In this document: positions 34,748 to 43,878 of the stretch, in pieces | Position numbering within the stretch: the first letter of the stretch is position 1 | Layout: the number at the start of each line of letters is the position of its first letter | Source of the DNA: Rothia aerolata | Lineage (GTDB): Bacteria; Actinomycetota; Actinomycetes; Actinomycetales; Micrococcaceae | Assembly: GCF_014635585.1 (NCBI RefSeq) | Contig: NZ_BMDC01000001.1 | Coordinates: 534,139-598,138 of the forward strand | DNA length: 64,000 nucleotides | Direction of reading: 5' to 3' | The notes under the pieces: model-generated | Database searches by the model: none | What the model was told of the DNA's origin: nothing | Seen by the model: only the letters and a program-made list of their open reading frames with translations | Translations under genes and position numbers: made by a program

Positions 34748-35431
34748 CTAGCGAGCCAGCCCCACCCGATGGGCAAAGATAGCGGCATTAACCCGATCTC
34801 TAGAGTGGGTCTTTGCAAGGATTGAGGAGACGTGGGTTTTGACGGTCTGAGCCCCCACAAAGAGTTCCTCCGCAATTTCAGCGTTGGTCAGCCCCTGAGC
34901 CAGCAAATGCAAGGTTTCTTTCTCGCGGGCAGTAAGCGAATTGAGAATCAACACTTGTTCGGGGGTCAGCGACAATTCAGCCTTCTGCTGCGGTGCATCG
35001 CCCTCATGCTCCACCAGGCGCCGAATCAGGGGAAGAGTCATTTTCGGCGCCAGAAGAGCGTGGCCAGCCTGCACCTCGTGGATAGCATCTACCAGCTCGT
35101 CAGCAGCTGCGGTTTTGAGCAAAAAGCCAGCTGCCCCGGCCCTCAGAGCATCGAAAAGGTAATCTTCTCGATCAAAGGTGGTCAGCATAATCACCCTGGT
35201 GTCGGCAAATCTTTGGGTGAGCTGCGCTGTTGCTTCAATGCCGTCCATCACCGGCATCTGCACGTCCATGAGCACAATATCCGGGCGGTGTTCTTCCACC
35301 AGCTCAAGCGCCTGCTGGCCGTTAGAGGCCTGTCCCACCACCTCGATGTCTTCTTCCACCGAAAGAATCATGCTCAGACCAGACCTAATAAGGTCTTGGT
35401 CATCTGCTAATAAAACCTGAATGGCGCTCAT
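34748..35431 (-). CDS. NarL/LuxR-type response regulator
   Basis: 227 residues. The receiver domain has the acidic pair DDQD, the phosphoacceptor Asp in DIVLMDVQMPVMDG, and Lys in FLLKTAAADEL. The C-terminal LuxR helix-turn-helix reads LTAREKETLHLLAQGLTNAE. Its start overlaps the kinase stop by four bases. It probably controls the adjacent ABC exporter in response to envelope stress or an antibiotic, as LiaR-like systems do; this is inference. Confidence 0.93.
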   Translation of the reverse strand: MSAIQVLLADDQDLIRSGLSMILSVEEDIEVVGQASNGQQALELVEEHRPDIVLMDVQMPVMDGIEATAQLTQRFADTRVIMLTTFDREDYLFDALRAGAAGFLLKTAAADELVDAIHEVQAGHALLAPKMTLPLIRRLVEHEGDAPQQKAELSLTPEQVLILNSLTAREKETLHLLAQGLTNAEIAEELFVGAQTVKTHVSSILAKTHSRDRVNAAIFAHRVGLAR

Positions 35432-36795
35432 TGGTCTGTTCCCCGCCCACTGGCTGTCTCTGCTGAAAATGAATACGGAATTCTCACCCGAACACGCCAG
35501 CCTGCACTCCCCTTGCGCGGCCCCGCTTGGCAGGTTCCTCCCAGTGCTGTGGCGCGCTCCCGTAAGCCCCTCAGGCCGAGGCCGCTGCCGTCACAGGAGC
35601 CAGCCGAGACGCCGTCGTCCACCACCTCTATTTCAACCCAACCACCGCCGGACTCACCGGTACGCAAGCTCAGCCAGGCGTTGCGGGCGCCGGAGTGCTT
35701 GACCGTGTTGTTGAGCGCCTCCTGCGCTATGCGGTAGAAGGAAAGCTGGACGCCGCGGCTGAGCTGGTCGAGCGCGCCGGGCTGGTGCTCCACCCGGCTT
35801 ACGTCCACCCTCAGGTTGGCAGGTTCTAACTTGGCCGCCAGGGTCTCGATCTCGGCGAGCTGGGGCTCATCGCGGGTGGTCTCCCCGGTACCATCGGCTT
35901 CCTCAGCGCGGAGCACGCCCAGAACTGAGCGCATCTCATCAACAGCTGACCGGGCGCTGGAAGAAATGTTTTCAAGGGGTAGGCCGGCAGCTTCGGGGCT
36001 CTTGTCCAGGAGTCGGCGCGCGGCTGAGGCCTGAATACCGATAGCAGAAACGTGATGCCCAATCGAATCATGAAGCTCGCGGGCTATGCGCAGACGGTCT
36101 TTGGTCGCCGCGTCTGCCGCCATCTGTTCAGCATTCTGTTCAAGCTGAAGAGCCTGGCGTTCAAGAACTGCCTGCTGGTAGGCCCGGTGGTAGGAAGAAC
36201 GGCCAAAAGCAATAGCGCCGCCAAAGTACACCGTGTTGATAAGGACGCCCGCGATAAGGCTGGCGGTGCTGGGAGAGAAGGGGCCTGCGGTATCGGCGTT
36301 GGGATCGACCGTCATGAAGTAGGCTGAGCCGGTGATAACCCAGCCCGTGATAATCCAGAGCATCACAACCAGAATCATCAGCCAGGTAACAACGCCCAAA
36401 ATCTTACGGTCTGTGGCCCAGGCAATTGCTGAGTAAATCAGGGCAAAATAGCAGGCCTGAAAACCAAGCTGCACTCCGGCGAGAACATCGATGCTCCCCA
36501 GCACGAAGAAGAGCACGGTTCCCACAATCATGGCGGTGAGGGGAAAGGCCCGGCGGATAATGAGCGGAAGGGTCATTGCCGCGGTGGTTGAGTAAAGAGA
36601 AAACTCGTTGATGTCCTGGAACATTTCCATGCCGAGCCCCTGCAGACTCAAAAGATGGATCACGATGAGAAGCAGGGTGATTAACCAGCCGATGATGTCG
36701 CGCGCCAGATACCCGTGCGGTCTGGGGCGTTCCCAGTCGATGTCGGGGTTGCTGACCAGGGCGGCGGCCTTCTGAATGAGGAGATTCACAGGCAC
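35428..36795 (-). CDS. Sensor histidine kinase (HisKA_3 type)
   Basis: 455 residues. Four or five membrane segments in the N-terminal ~190 residues, with little extracytoplasmic sequence, are followed by a coiled region, the phosphoacceptor His in RIARELHDSIGHHVSAIGIQ and an HATPase_c domain (FYRIAQEALNNTVKHSGARN, DDGVSAGSCDGSGLGLRGLR). The short sensor region suggests that the signal is perceived within the membrane or through the ABC transporter. Confidence 0.92.
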   Translation of the reverse strand: MPVNLLIQKAAALVSNPDIDWERPRPHGYLARDIIGWLITLLLIVIHLLSLQGLGMEMFQDINEFSLYSTTAAMTLPLIIRRAFPLTAMIVGTVLFFVLGSIDVLAGVQLGFQACYFALIYSAIAWATDRKILGVVTWLMILVVMLWIITGWVITGSAYFMTVDPNADTAGPFSPSTASLIAGVLINTVYFGGAIAFGRSSYHRAYQQAVLERQALQLEQNAEQMAADAATKDRLRIARELHDSIGHHVSAIGIQASAARRLLDKSPEAAGLPLENISSSARSAVDEMRSVLGVLRAEEADGTGETTRDEPQLAEIETLAAKLEPANLRVDVSRVEHQPGALDQLSRGVQLSFYRIAQEALNNTVKHSGARNAWLSLRTGESGGGWVEIEVVDDGVSAGSCDGSGLGLRGLRERATALGGTCQAGPRKGSAGWRVRVRIPYSFSAETASGRGTDQ

Positions 36796-36884
36796 TATTG
36801 TGGCATAGAAATGCGCTCCCTCACTCGTGGATGAGTCAAGGAGCGCATTACTGAACTTAGCAGGCTGTCTTTCGGAACAGCGAC

Positions 36885-36952
36885 TGCGGGGTGCCGGTCA
36901 GCCGACTGGCTCGGGGCTGGCGTTAAGGGTGTCGGCTGACCGGCACCCCGCA
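36885..36952. repeat. Long inverted repeat downstream of the formate/nitrite channel
   Basis: 22-base perfect arms (36885-36906 and 36931-36952, containing GGGGTGCCGGTCAGCC) are separated by 24 bases. A small GCCTTAC-CCC-GTAAGGC hairpin follows at 36956-36972. Placed between the channel gene and the kinase gene, it may stop transcription, but it lacks a T-tract. Confidence 0.6.
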
Positions 36953-36978
36953 GGAGCCTTACCCCGTAAGGCGAAAAG

Positions 36979-37764
36979 TTAGTCCTTGTAGACGGTCTTG
37001 GTCTTGTTCAGCCAGGCGTAGACCGCGCCAATGAGCAGGCCGCCGCCCACGAAGTTGCCCAGCCAGACCATCAGCCAGTTCAGCAGCACCGAGCCCAAGG
37101 TCATGGAGGCGGGCAGGGGGTCTGCTGAGAAGAAGGTGATGGTCATCAGCGAGAAGTTGGCGATCACGTGTTCCAGGCCCAGGCCAACGAAGATGGCCAG
37201 GAAGGCGATGATGGTGAAGAACTTGGAGACCAAATCCTTGGAGAAGGAAGCGCCAACGATTGCCATGTTGACCACGAAGTTAGCACCGATACCTTCGAGG
37301 AAGGCGCCCCAGGCTGACTTTTCTAGCTTGCCCTCGGTGAGGGTGGAAATCAGGTGGGTCTGGTCCATTCCAGCGAATTTAGCGGACTGGCTCAGCAACA
37401 GAGCAACCAAAATAGCGCCCACCAGGTTAAAGATGGTGGTAACAATTACCAGCCAGATTGCCTTACCCCAGGTGGTTTGGCCGGTGGTTGCCCCGTAGGA
37501 GCTGAACATCATGTTTCCGGTTGCCAGTTCGGCGCCCAGAATAATAATTGCGTAGAGACCGAAGCCGAAGAGGAAGGCAAAAACGATGCCGCCCAGGCCG
37601 GGTGCCAGCTGTTCAACGGCGTAGCCTGCCACACCGGAGAAGGCGGTAGCGATGGTGAGGTAGATGCCTGCGAGAACAGCTCGAACAGCGAAGCGACCGA
37701 AGTCGTGATTCATGAGTTCGAGTTTTTTACCCAGGCCTGCTTCAGCAGTTTCATTGAGTACCAT
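36979..37764 (-). CDS. Formate/nitrite transporter family channel
   Basis: 261 residues from the ATG at 37764 (MVLNETAEAGLGKKLELMNH); the longer frame starting at 37860 is not favoured. Six hydrophobic segments fit the FocA/NirC pentameric channel fold. Blocks include ELATGNMMFSSYG in the first half and the re-entrant AIVGASFSKDLVSKFF and NWLMVWLGNFVGGGLLIGA in the second. The substrate could be formate, nitrite or hydrosulfide; no partner gene helps decide. It is monocistronic. Confidence 0.85.
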   Translation of the reverse strand: MVLNETAEAGLGKKLELMNHDFGRFAVRAVLAGIYLTIATAFSGVAGYAVEQLAPGLGGIVFAFLFGFGLYAIIILGAELATGNMMFSSYGATTGQTTWGKAIWLVIVTTIFNLVGAILVALLLSQSAKFAGMDQTHLISTLTEGKLEKSAWGAFLEGIGANFVVNMAIVGASFSKDLVSKFFTIIAFLAIFVGLGLEHVIANFSLMTITFFSADPLPASMTLGSVLLNWLMVWLGNFVGGGLLIGAVYAWLNKTKTVYKD

Positions 37765-37843
37765 GATAAAAATTCTTTCCGTGTGAAATAAATCTGACAC
37801 TGAGAGTTTACCGCTAATGCCCCCTGAACAGTGGATAAACGAA

Positions 37844-37871
37844 CGTGCGCTGGGGAACACTCCAGCGCACG
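37844..37871 (-). terminator. Terminator of the 646-residue protein gene
   Basis: CGTGCGCTGG and CCAGCGCACG form a 10-bp stem with an 8-base loop, just past the stop codon, followed on the minus strand by TTCGTTT. Confidence 0.65.
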
Positions 37872-37880
37872 CTGTCTCAC

Positions 37881-39821
37881 CTATTTCTTAAACCTCTTGC
37901 GGACTTTCTTAGCAAAAGATTCCGCCTTTTCTCTCATCTGCTGGAGAGAGACGCCCGGCTCCTGCACCGGGTGAGAAGTTTCCTCCGCAGAGTTTTGTAG
38001 CTCTTCCATCAGCGAGAGCTCCTTCTGGCCCTTGCCCAGCCGGGTTTTACCATCGGCGTTGAGGTCTTTCATCTTCTGGTAGCTTCGGGAAACCGCGAAC
38101 TCTGCCAGGCCGGTGCCAAACAGGGCGAGCGCCCCCAGGGCAGCAGTGCGTGCTGACTGGCCGCGGGCCCTGCGCCGAGCCGCCATACCCGCCAGCAGAG
38201 CCGAGGCGGAAAGCTGCACAGCGCCGTCCACCGCAAAAATCCAGGGGCGGTCCATCAGCTGGCGCGAGACGCTGGAGAGGCGGTCATCCCCGTTGGGGTA
38301 GGCGGTCAGCGACTCTTTCACCACCTCACCCACGCCCATATCGGGGAAGTAGATTTTGTGCCCGGCCAGGGTCTCGATATCGAACTGGCCCAGCACTATC
38401 TTAGAGAGCTCATCAGGAAGGTCCAGCAGCTGAAGCACAGACTCCATGCCCAGCTCCGAGGCAGAATCCTCCACATAGTTGCGCAGGCGCTTGGTGGCGG
38501 TTTCGTCCAGGCCGTAAATCCAGCTGAGGTTCTCCACCTCATCATTGGTTCGCACAAAGTTCAGCGGCTCCGGCAGGTTACCCGGCAGAGTCCAGAGGGT
38601 ATCCAGGGCAAAAGAGTTCTGCGGAACGTAGCGGGTCAGCGTCTTGGGCGCGCCCCAGTGCAGGTCGATCACGGCACCGGAATCGGTATCGTCGGGCACG
38701 GGATCGCCCACCACCCTGTTCATCCACTCGCCCCAGGTACCTTTTTCAAAGCCCGAGGCACGGCCGTGGCCACCCGGCACCACAAAAGAAAGGTGGTGGT
38801 TGGTGCCGTTGGACTCCGCCACGATAGCGGGCTTAGCCAGGCTGCGCAAAAGGTTGAGCATGGAAACCGGGTCGGTGGAAATCATGGTCCAGCCGTTATC
38901 TGCGGGGACGGCGCTGACCGGCGATGCCACGAAGGTATCGGCTACCAGCGTGGGAACCTCAGGGGCTTCAAGCTCGATGAGGGCAGCCACCAGTGAGTCG
39001 GCGTCCAAGCGCAGTTCCTCCCCCAGCACGGTCACCGGAGCCTGAACCGAATAGGAGTCTTCGGTGGCGCAGAGGCCGCCGCGGGCGGGCAGGTGCTCGA
39101 GCAGGTTCTCGGCGAACTCCTCAAAGTCGCTACCCTTGGTGAGTTTGCCATCTTCTCCCAGGTGAGCTGTTACCATCGCTTCGTCGTCGAGCTGAAGGCA
39201 GAGCACAAACACATCAACGTGGTCTTCATCTGCTTCATAGACCATCACCTCGGGCAGGTCAACGCTGGCAAGCACCAGGGCCTGCACCACGTCTTCGCTG
39301 CTGGCTTCGCTCACCCGGCGGTCAAACTCCGGGTCAAAGTCTTCGGAAGGTTCGAGGGTATCGCCGTTCTCGGCGGAGTCGTTCTCAGCGTTATCCTCAG
39401 CATCCGGGGTGGTCGGCGGAATGGTAAGGTCAACCACCACCATGTCATTATTGGCTCTCGGCCGCAGGCCCCGGGGTTCCTCGGGTTCGTCTGCGGCGCG
39501 CTCAGAATCGGGAATAGAGTCGGCCTCTGCCTCGGCAGAGAGCATCTCTTCCAGCAACTCCGGGGTCACGTTCATGCCCTCTAGCCGCTGAACCACCGGG
39601 TCGGTAGACGAAGAATCCCCCTTGGCCGACTGGCGAATAGCGCCGATCATCTGCTCAATCTCCCGGCGCAGACGCTCGGTGGGATCATCTGCAACAGGTT
39701 CGGTATCGTGAGCAACCTCAATCCCAGAATGGCCAAAATCCAGGCTGATACGAGCCCAGGAGGTCAGAAACTGATCATCGCTGAGCGGCTCACCCGAATG
39801 CTGTGGGAATGAATCAGACAT
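37881..39821 (-). CDS. Unrecognised 646-residue acidic protein
   Basis: I do not recognise a family. Residues ~1-180 are acidic and low-complexity (AENDSAENGDTLEPSEDFDP). Residues ~180-530 look like two or more folded domains with repeated motifs (VMVYEADEDHVDVFVLCLQL, LAKPAIVAESNGTNHHLSFV, ELGMESVLQLLDLPDELSKI). Residues ~540-590 hold hydrophobic stretches after a basic patch (AARRRARGQSARTAALGALA), and the C-terminus is basic (AKKVRKRFKK). There is no signal peptide. It is 59 bases after the NUDIX gene. A cytoplasmic or membrane-anchored role is possible. Confidence 0.8.
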   Translation of the reverse strand: MSDSFPQHSGEPLSDDQFLTSWARISLDFGHSGIEVAHDTEPVADDPTERLRREIEQMIGAIRQSAKGDSSSTDPVVQRLEGMNVTPELLEEMLSAEAEADSIPDSERAADEPEEPRGLRPRANNDMVVVDLTIPPTTPDAEDNAENDSAENGDTLEPSEDFDPEFDRRVSEASSEDVVQALVLASVDLPEVMVYEADEDHVDVFVLCLQLDDEAMVTAHLGEDGKLTKGSDFEEFAENLLEHLPARGGLCATEDSYSVQAPVTVLGEELRLDADSLVAALIELEAPEVPTLVADTFVASPVSAVPADNGWTMISTDPVSMLNLLRSLAKPAIVAESNGTNHHLSFVVPGGHGRASGFEKGTWGEWMNRVVGDPVPDDTDSGAVIDLHWGAPKTLTRYVPQNSFALDTLWTLPGNLPEPLNFVRTNDEVENLSWIYGLDETATKRLRNYVEDSASELGMESVLQLLDLPDELSKIVLGQFDIETLAGHKIYFPDMGVGEVVKESLTAYPNGDDRLSSVSRQLMDRPWIFAVDGAVQLSASALLAGMAARRRARGQSARTAALGALALFGTGLAEFAVSRSYQKMKDLNADGKTRLGKGQKELSLMEELQNSAEETSHPVQEPGVSLQQMREKAESFAKKVRKRFKK

Positions 39822-39878
39822 AGTCTTTTCAAGTGTCCTTTGACTTCTTATCGAAACGGCAACCGAGGCCGAAAATCT

Positions 39879-40379
39879 TTACTTCTGGTGCAGGTTCTCC
39901 CCCGATGAAGTTTCAATAACCTCACCGGTTTCAAGCGCCCTGAAACAATCACGGAGCCTCGTGGCAAAATGGGGCCCAAAATATTCATCGAACTGGTCCT
40001 GGGCCAGCCACTCGTAGGTAACCAGCTCTTCTTCCTGCAGGGTAATCTTCGTATCGGCATCGATCACACCGCCGTCGTAGATGTAGTAGGTGGAGTCTCC
40101 CCACACACCCTGCTGCAGGCCGTGGAAGATGGTCAGCACCCGACCGGGCTCAAGGCTCAGGCCCACCTCTTCTTCCACCTCGCGGAAGCAGCCCTCTTTA
40201 GGGGCCTCGCCCGCCTCGACCGTTCCGCCGGGTAGAGACCAGCCATCGCGGTAATTGGGCTTGACCGCCAGAATACGGTTCTGCGGGTCACGAATTAGGG
40301 CCGCCGATGCCAGGCGGCGGGTCGGTAGGGTCGCAATAAAGGCCACCAGTTCATCGTGCGAAAGATACGTATCAGCCAT
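39879..40379 (-). CDS. NUDIX hydrolase
   Basis: 166 residues. The NUDIX box is complete: GGTVEAGEAPKEGCFREVEE then EVGL, matching GX5EX7REUXEEXGU. The family hydrolyses nucleoside diphosphates linked to other groups; the substrate here is unknown. The first ~35 residues (ATLPTRRLASAALIRDPQNR) form the usual start of the fold. It precedes the 646-residue gene on the same strand. Confidence 0.88.
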   Translation of the reverse strand: MADTYLSHDELVAFIATLPTRRLASAALIRDPQNRILAVKPNYRDGWSLPGGTVEAGEAPKEGCFREVEEEVGLSLEPGRVLTIFHGLQQGVWGDSTYYIYDGGVIDADTKITLQEEELVTYEWLAQDQFDEYFGPHFATRLRDCFRALETGEVIETSSGENLHQK

Positions 40380-40511
40380 GACTACCTCACTTCGTGAACA
40401 CGCACCCGCTCGTAGCGGGCGCCACTTACCTAGTCATCACCACAGTATCGAAAAAGCGGGCGCAACACAGCAGAAAACTCTCATAGCGGAATCTTGCGGG
40501 GAGAAAGATAC

Positions 40512-40567
40512 AGGAGGACGCCGCTCACCCACCCGCGCGCGGCGGGGCCGGTCAGCGGCGTCCTCCT
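40512..40567 (-). terminator. Inverted repeat after ffh
   Basis: 14-base perfect arms (AGGAGGACGCCGCT and AGCGGCGTCCTCCT) with a 28-base GC-rich loop, 46 bases past the ffh stop on the minus strand. The T-tract is weak; a structure-based terminator is the likeliest role. Confidence 0.6.
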
Positions 40568-40612
40568 TCGTCCTCCTAGCGAAAACTCGCGCCCGGAAAA
40601 GCTCCCCGGCGG

Positions 40613-42202
40613 TTACTTATCTCCGCCCAGGAACTTCTCAAAGCCCTTGGGCAGGTTCATGTCTTCCATATTGAAGTCCTGGTTAGCCTGCTGGCCGAAG
40701 GAAGAACCTGCGGGTGCCTGCTTCTTCTGCTGGGCGGCCAGTGCCTGCTGCTCGCGCTTAGCCGGGTTACCCGAACGGCCCTTCTTGTTCTTGCCCTTGT
40801 TTTTCTTGTTGTTCTTGCGCATCTGGCCGGCAGCCGCTGCCATACCGGGCATCTGCATACCGCCGGGCAGGCCCGCCATGTTGCCCGAAGCCAGCTTCTT
40901 CATCATCTTCTGTGCCTGGGCAAAGCGTTCCATGAGCTGGTTGACCTCAGAGACAGTCACGCCCGAACCCTTAGCAATACGGGCGCGGCGGGAACCGTTA
41001 ATAATCTTAGGGGCCACGCGCTCGTGCGGGGTCATGGAGCGAACGATTGCCTCAACGCGGTCAATCTCTTTCTCGTCAAACTGCTCCAGCTGCTGACGGA
41101 TCTGGGCCGCACCGGGCATCATCATCAGCATCTTCTTCATGGAGCCCATCTTGCGAATCTGCTGCATCTGGGCCAGGAAGTCATCAAAGGTGAAGTCTTC
41201 CTGATCCACAAACTTCTGGGCCATGCGGTCGGCCTCAGCCTTATCCCAGCTAGCCTCAGCCTGCTCGATCAGGGTCAGCACATCGCCCATATCCAGAATG
41301 CGCGATGCCATACGGTCGGGGTGGAACTGCTCAAAGTCGTCAACGTTCTCACCGGTGGAGGCAAACATAATCGGCTTGCCGGTCACCGAAGCAACGGAGA
41401 GCGCCGCACCACCGCGGGCGTCGCCGTCCAGCTTGGAGAGAACCACGCCGGTAAAGTCCACACCCTCGTTGAAGGCCAGGGCGGTGTTCACCGCATCCTG
41501 ACCAATCATCGCGTCAATCACGAAGAGAACTTCGTTGGGCTCAATAGCATCGCGAATGTCGCGGGCCTGGGCCATGAGTTCAGCGTCCACACCCAGGCGG
41601 CCAGCGGTATCGACAATGACGACGTCGTGCAGCTTGGCGCGCGCCTCAGCCACGCCGTCGCGGGCCACCTGCACGGGGTTGCCGGTTGCCTCTTCAAACT
41701 CAGAGGTCACACCGGGGTGCGGGGCGAAAACGGGCACGCCCGCGCGCTCACCGATCACCTTGAGCTGGTTCACCGCGTTGGGGCGCTGAAGGTCAGAGGC
41801 CACCAGCATGGGGGTGTGACCCTTGCCCTTGAGCCACTTGGCCAGCTTACCGGCCAGGGTGGTTTTACCCGCACCCTGCAAACCGGCCAGCATAATGATG
41901 GTGGGGCCGGACTTAGCCATGTTAATACGGCGAGTCTCGCCACCGAGAATCTGCTGTAGCTCCTCATTGACAATCTTGACGATCTGCTGCGAGGGGTTCA
42001 GCGCCTCAGAAACCTCAGCACCGAGCGCGCGCTCCTTAATATGGGCGGCAAACTCGCGCACCACCGGTACCGCAACGTCAGCATCCAGCAGGGCGCGGCG
42101 AATTTCGCGTACTGTGGCGTCAATATCCGCCTCAGTCAAACGCCCCTTGCCACGCAGGTTCTTAAAGGTATTCGCTAGGCGGTCAGAGAGTGAATTAAAC
42201 AC
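40613..42202 (-). CDS. ffh: Signal recognition particle protein Ffh
   Basis: GTPase that, with 4.5S RNA, targets nascent membrane proteins to FtsY. 529 residues. The NG domain has LAGLQGAGKTTLAGKLA (G1), VDTAGRLGVDAELM (G3) and SKLDGDARGGAALS (G4). The Met-rich M domain (MGSMKKMLMMMPGAAQI, MAGLPGGMQMPGMAAAA) is followed by a Lys/Gln-rich tail. FtsY is encoded ~13 kb away with the nitrogen block between. Confidence 0.97.
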   Translation of the reverse strand: MFNSLSDRLANTFKNLRGKGRLTEADIDATVREIRRALLDADVAVPVVREFAAHIKERALGAEVSEALNPSQQIVKIVNEELQQILGGETRRINMAKSGPTIIMLAGLQGAGKTTLAGKLAKWLKGKGHTPMLVASDLQRPNAVNQLKVIGERAGVPVFAPHPGVTSEFEEATGNPVQVARDGVAEARAKLHDVVIVDTAGRLGVDAELMAQARDIRDAIEPNEVLFVIDAMIGQDAVNTALAFNEGVDFTGVVLSKLDGDARGGAALSVASVTGKPIMFASTGENVDDFEQFHPDRMASRILDMGDVLTLIEQAEASWDKAEADRMAQKFVDQEDFTFDDFLAQMQQIRKMGSMKKMLMMMPGAAQIRQQLEQFDEKEIDRVEAIVRSMTPHERVAPKIINGSRRARIAKGSGVTVSEVNQLMERFAQAQKMMKKLASGNMAGLPGGMQMPGMAAAAGQMRKNNKKNKGKNKKGRSGNPAKREQQALAAQQKKQAPAGSSFGQQANQDFNMEDMNLPKGFEKFLGGDK

Positions 42203-42319
42203 GAGCCGTGAACTACTTTCGGTTGATTGCTGAGGCTATCCTCAAGATTTCCATCAATCTCTAAGGATAACGCATTGGGTGGGGCGAGCGAAAAACCTAT
42301 CCGGTAGAAACCAGCGGTC

Positions 42320-43147
42320 TTAGAGGTCAATCTCCATCAGAATCGGGGTGTGGTCTTGCCGCTCCCCCGAGTCAATCATTTCTGAGACCCTCACCTGGTC
42401 AGCCACCCGGTTTGAAACCAGCCAGTAGTCAATGCGCCAGCCGGTGTTGTTAATCTTTGAGGTGCGCGAGCGCTGGGCCCACCAGGTGTAAGCTCCGGTC
42501 ACGTTACCGTGCAGGTGGCGGAAGGTATCGGTAAAGCCGGCGTTGAGCAGGTTGGTGAAGCCGTCTCGCTCCTCAATCGTGAAGCCCGGTGAGCGGGTGT
42601 TGGACTTGGGGTTTGCCAGGTCAATCTCGGTGTGGGCCACGTTGAAGTCGCCGGTGGCAAGCACGGGCTTAATCTGATCGAGCTTTGAAAGGTAGGCGGC
42701 GTACTTCTGATCCCAGATTTGGCGGTCTGCCAGGCGCTTGAGGCCGTCTGAGGCGTTAGGGGTGTAGACCTGGGTGACGAAACAGTGGTCAAATTCCAGG
42801 GTAATCATGCGCCCCTCGTGGTCCATGGTGGTGGGGCTTTCAATCTTGGGGAAGGTCACCTGCGGCTGGTGCTCCTCCTTATAGAGGAACATGGTACCCG
42901 CATAGCCCTTGCGGGCGGGCTCCACCGAGGAAACCCAGACAATCTGGTAGCCGGGAAAGTACTCCCCCAGAACTTCTTCGTGCTTCTTGGTGGGGCCCTT
43001 GGCCGAGAGCTTGGTCTCCTGGATAGCCAGCACATCGGGCTTGAGGTCAGCCACGGTTTTCAGCGTTGCCCGAGAGAGCAGCGCGCGGGCAGAATCAGAG
43101 GTCAGGGCAGCATTGAGGGAGTCAATATTCCAGGAGATAAGTTTCAT
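42320..43147 (-). CDS. xthA: Exodeoxyribonuclease III
   Basis: AP endonuclease and 3'-phosphatase/exonuclease in base-excision repair. 275 residues. The EEP fold shows ISWNIDSLNAAL, VLAIQETKLS (metal-binding Glu), YTPNAS, ATGDFNVAHTEIDL (Asp, Asn) and RIDYWLVS with QDHTPILMEI (Asp-His pair). It follows the GNAT gene after five bases, so the two are probably co-transcribed. Confidence 0.94.
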   Translation of the reverse strand: MKLISWNIDSLNAALTSDSARALLSRATLKTVADLKPDVLAIQETKLSAKGPTKKHEEVLGEYFPGYQIVWVSSVEPARKGYAGTMFLYKEEHQPQVTFPKIESPTTMDHEGRMITLEFDHCFVTQVYTPNASDGLKRLADRQIWDQKYAAYLSKLDQIKPVLATGDFNVAHTEIDLANPKSNTRSPGFTIEERDGFTNLLNAGFTDTFRHLHGNVTGAYTWWAQRSRTSKINNTGWRIDYWLVSNRVADQVRVSEMIDSGERQDHTPILMEIDL

Positions 43148-43152
43148 GGGTT

Positions 43153-43743
43153 TTAGTCTACCAAGGCAAAACCCACCACGTGATAGCCCCTCTCCTGCCG
43201 TTTGAAGTTCCCGAATACTTCGGCTCCTAAGTGCTGGTGCAGGCCCAAGGACGCGCGGTTGGCGTCTTCTACGCCCGCGGCAAGGTGGGTGCGGCCCAGC
43301 CGGGCGGCAATCTCAGCAACCCGGTGGATCAAAAGCGAGGCGAGTCCCCTACCGGCAAAGTCGTCGGAGACTGCAAGGGGCCCGTAGGCGAGAGTTGTGG
43401 CGGGGTTCAGCTTCTCGGCAACCACCGTGGCGATGCCCAGCACCATCGGCGGCAGCCCCTCTTTGACCGGAGGAACCCCGGTGAAGAAGAGAGCTCCCAC
43501 TATAGAACCGGTCGAGCTATCTTCCACCACTACCGCCCCGCGATCCGCTGCTTCTGCCCCGGCCCAGGCGGCGGCGCCGTCCTGACCCATCTGCCCCTGC
43601 ACAAAACCTTTCCGGGCCCGTTCTTCTTCGCTGGCATCGGGGCGCGCGGCAACCTGCAGAAGCGACCATATAGCCGAGGCGTCATCGGCGGTGGCGAGCC
43701 GGGTAGTAAAATCTTCAAAGCTTGATTCATCAATACTGAACAT
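43153..43743 (-). CDS. GNAT family N-acetyltransferase
   Basis: 196 residues from ATG 43743 (MFSIDESSFEDFTTRLA), with AAAGGGGAGA upstream; an in-frame start at 43785 is less likely. The acetyl-CoA loop region is FAGRGLASLLIHRVAEIAAR and is preceded by the beta strand TTLAYGPLAVSDD. ASLGLHQHLGAEVFGNFKRQ near the C-terminus is also typical. The substrate is unknown. Confidence 0.82.
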   Translation of the reverse strand: MFSIDESSFEDFTTRLATADDASAIWSLLQVAARPDASEEERARKGFVQGQMGQDGAAAWAGAEAADRGAVVVEDSSTGSIVGALFFTGVPPVKEGLPPMVLGIATVVAEKLNPATTLAYGPLAVSDDFAGRGLASLLIHRVAEIAARLGRTHLAAGVEDANRASLGLHQHLGAEVFGNFKRQERGYHVVGFALVD

Positions 43744-43831
43744 GTCTCCCCTTTGAAACGCTGAGAGTAAAACTGTCTCCACCATAACACTTGAACCATG
43801 AAGTATTGGAGCGGTGTTCCGCCGAACAGAA

Positions 43832-43862
43832 AGGGGCCGGGTACAAGCTGTACCCGGCCCCT
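43832..43862 (-). terminator. Terminator of the amtB-glnK operon
   Basis: A 14-bp stem (AGGGGCCGGGTACA / TGTACCCGGCCCCT) with a three-base loop, followed on the minus strand by TTCTG and only a short T run, 17 bases past the glnK stop. Confidence 0.8.
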
Positions 43863-43878
43863 CTTTTACAACCGCCTC

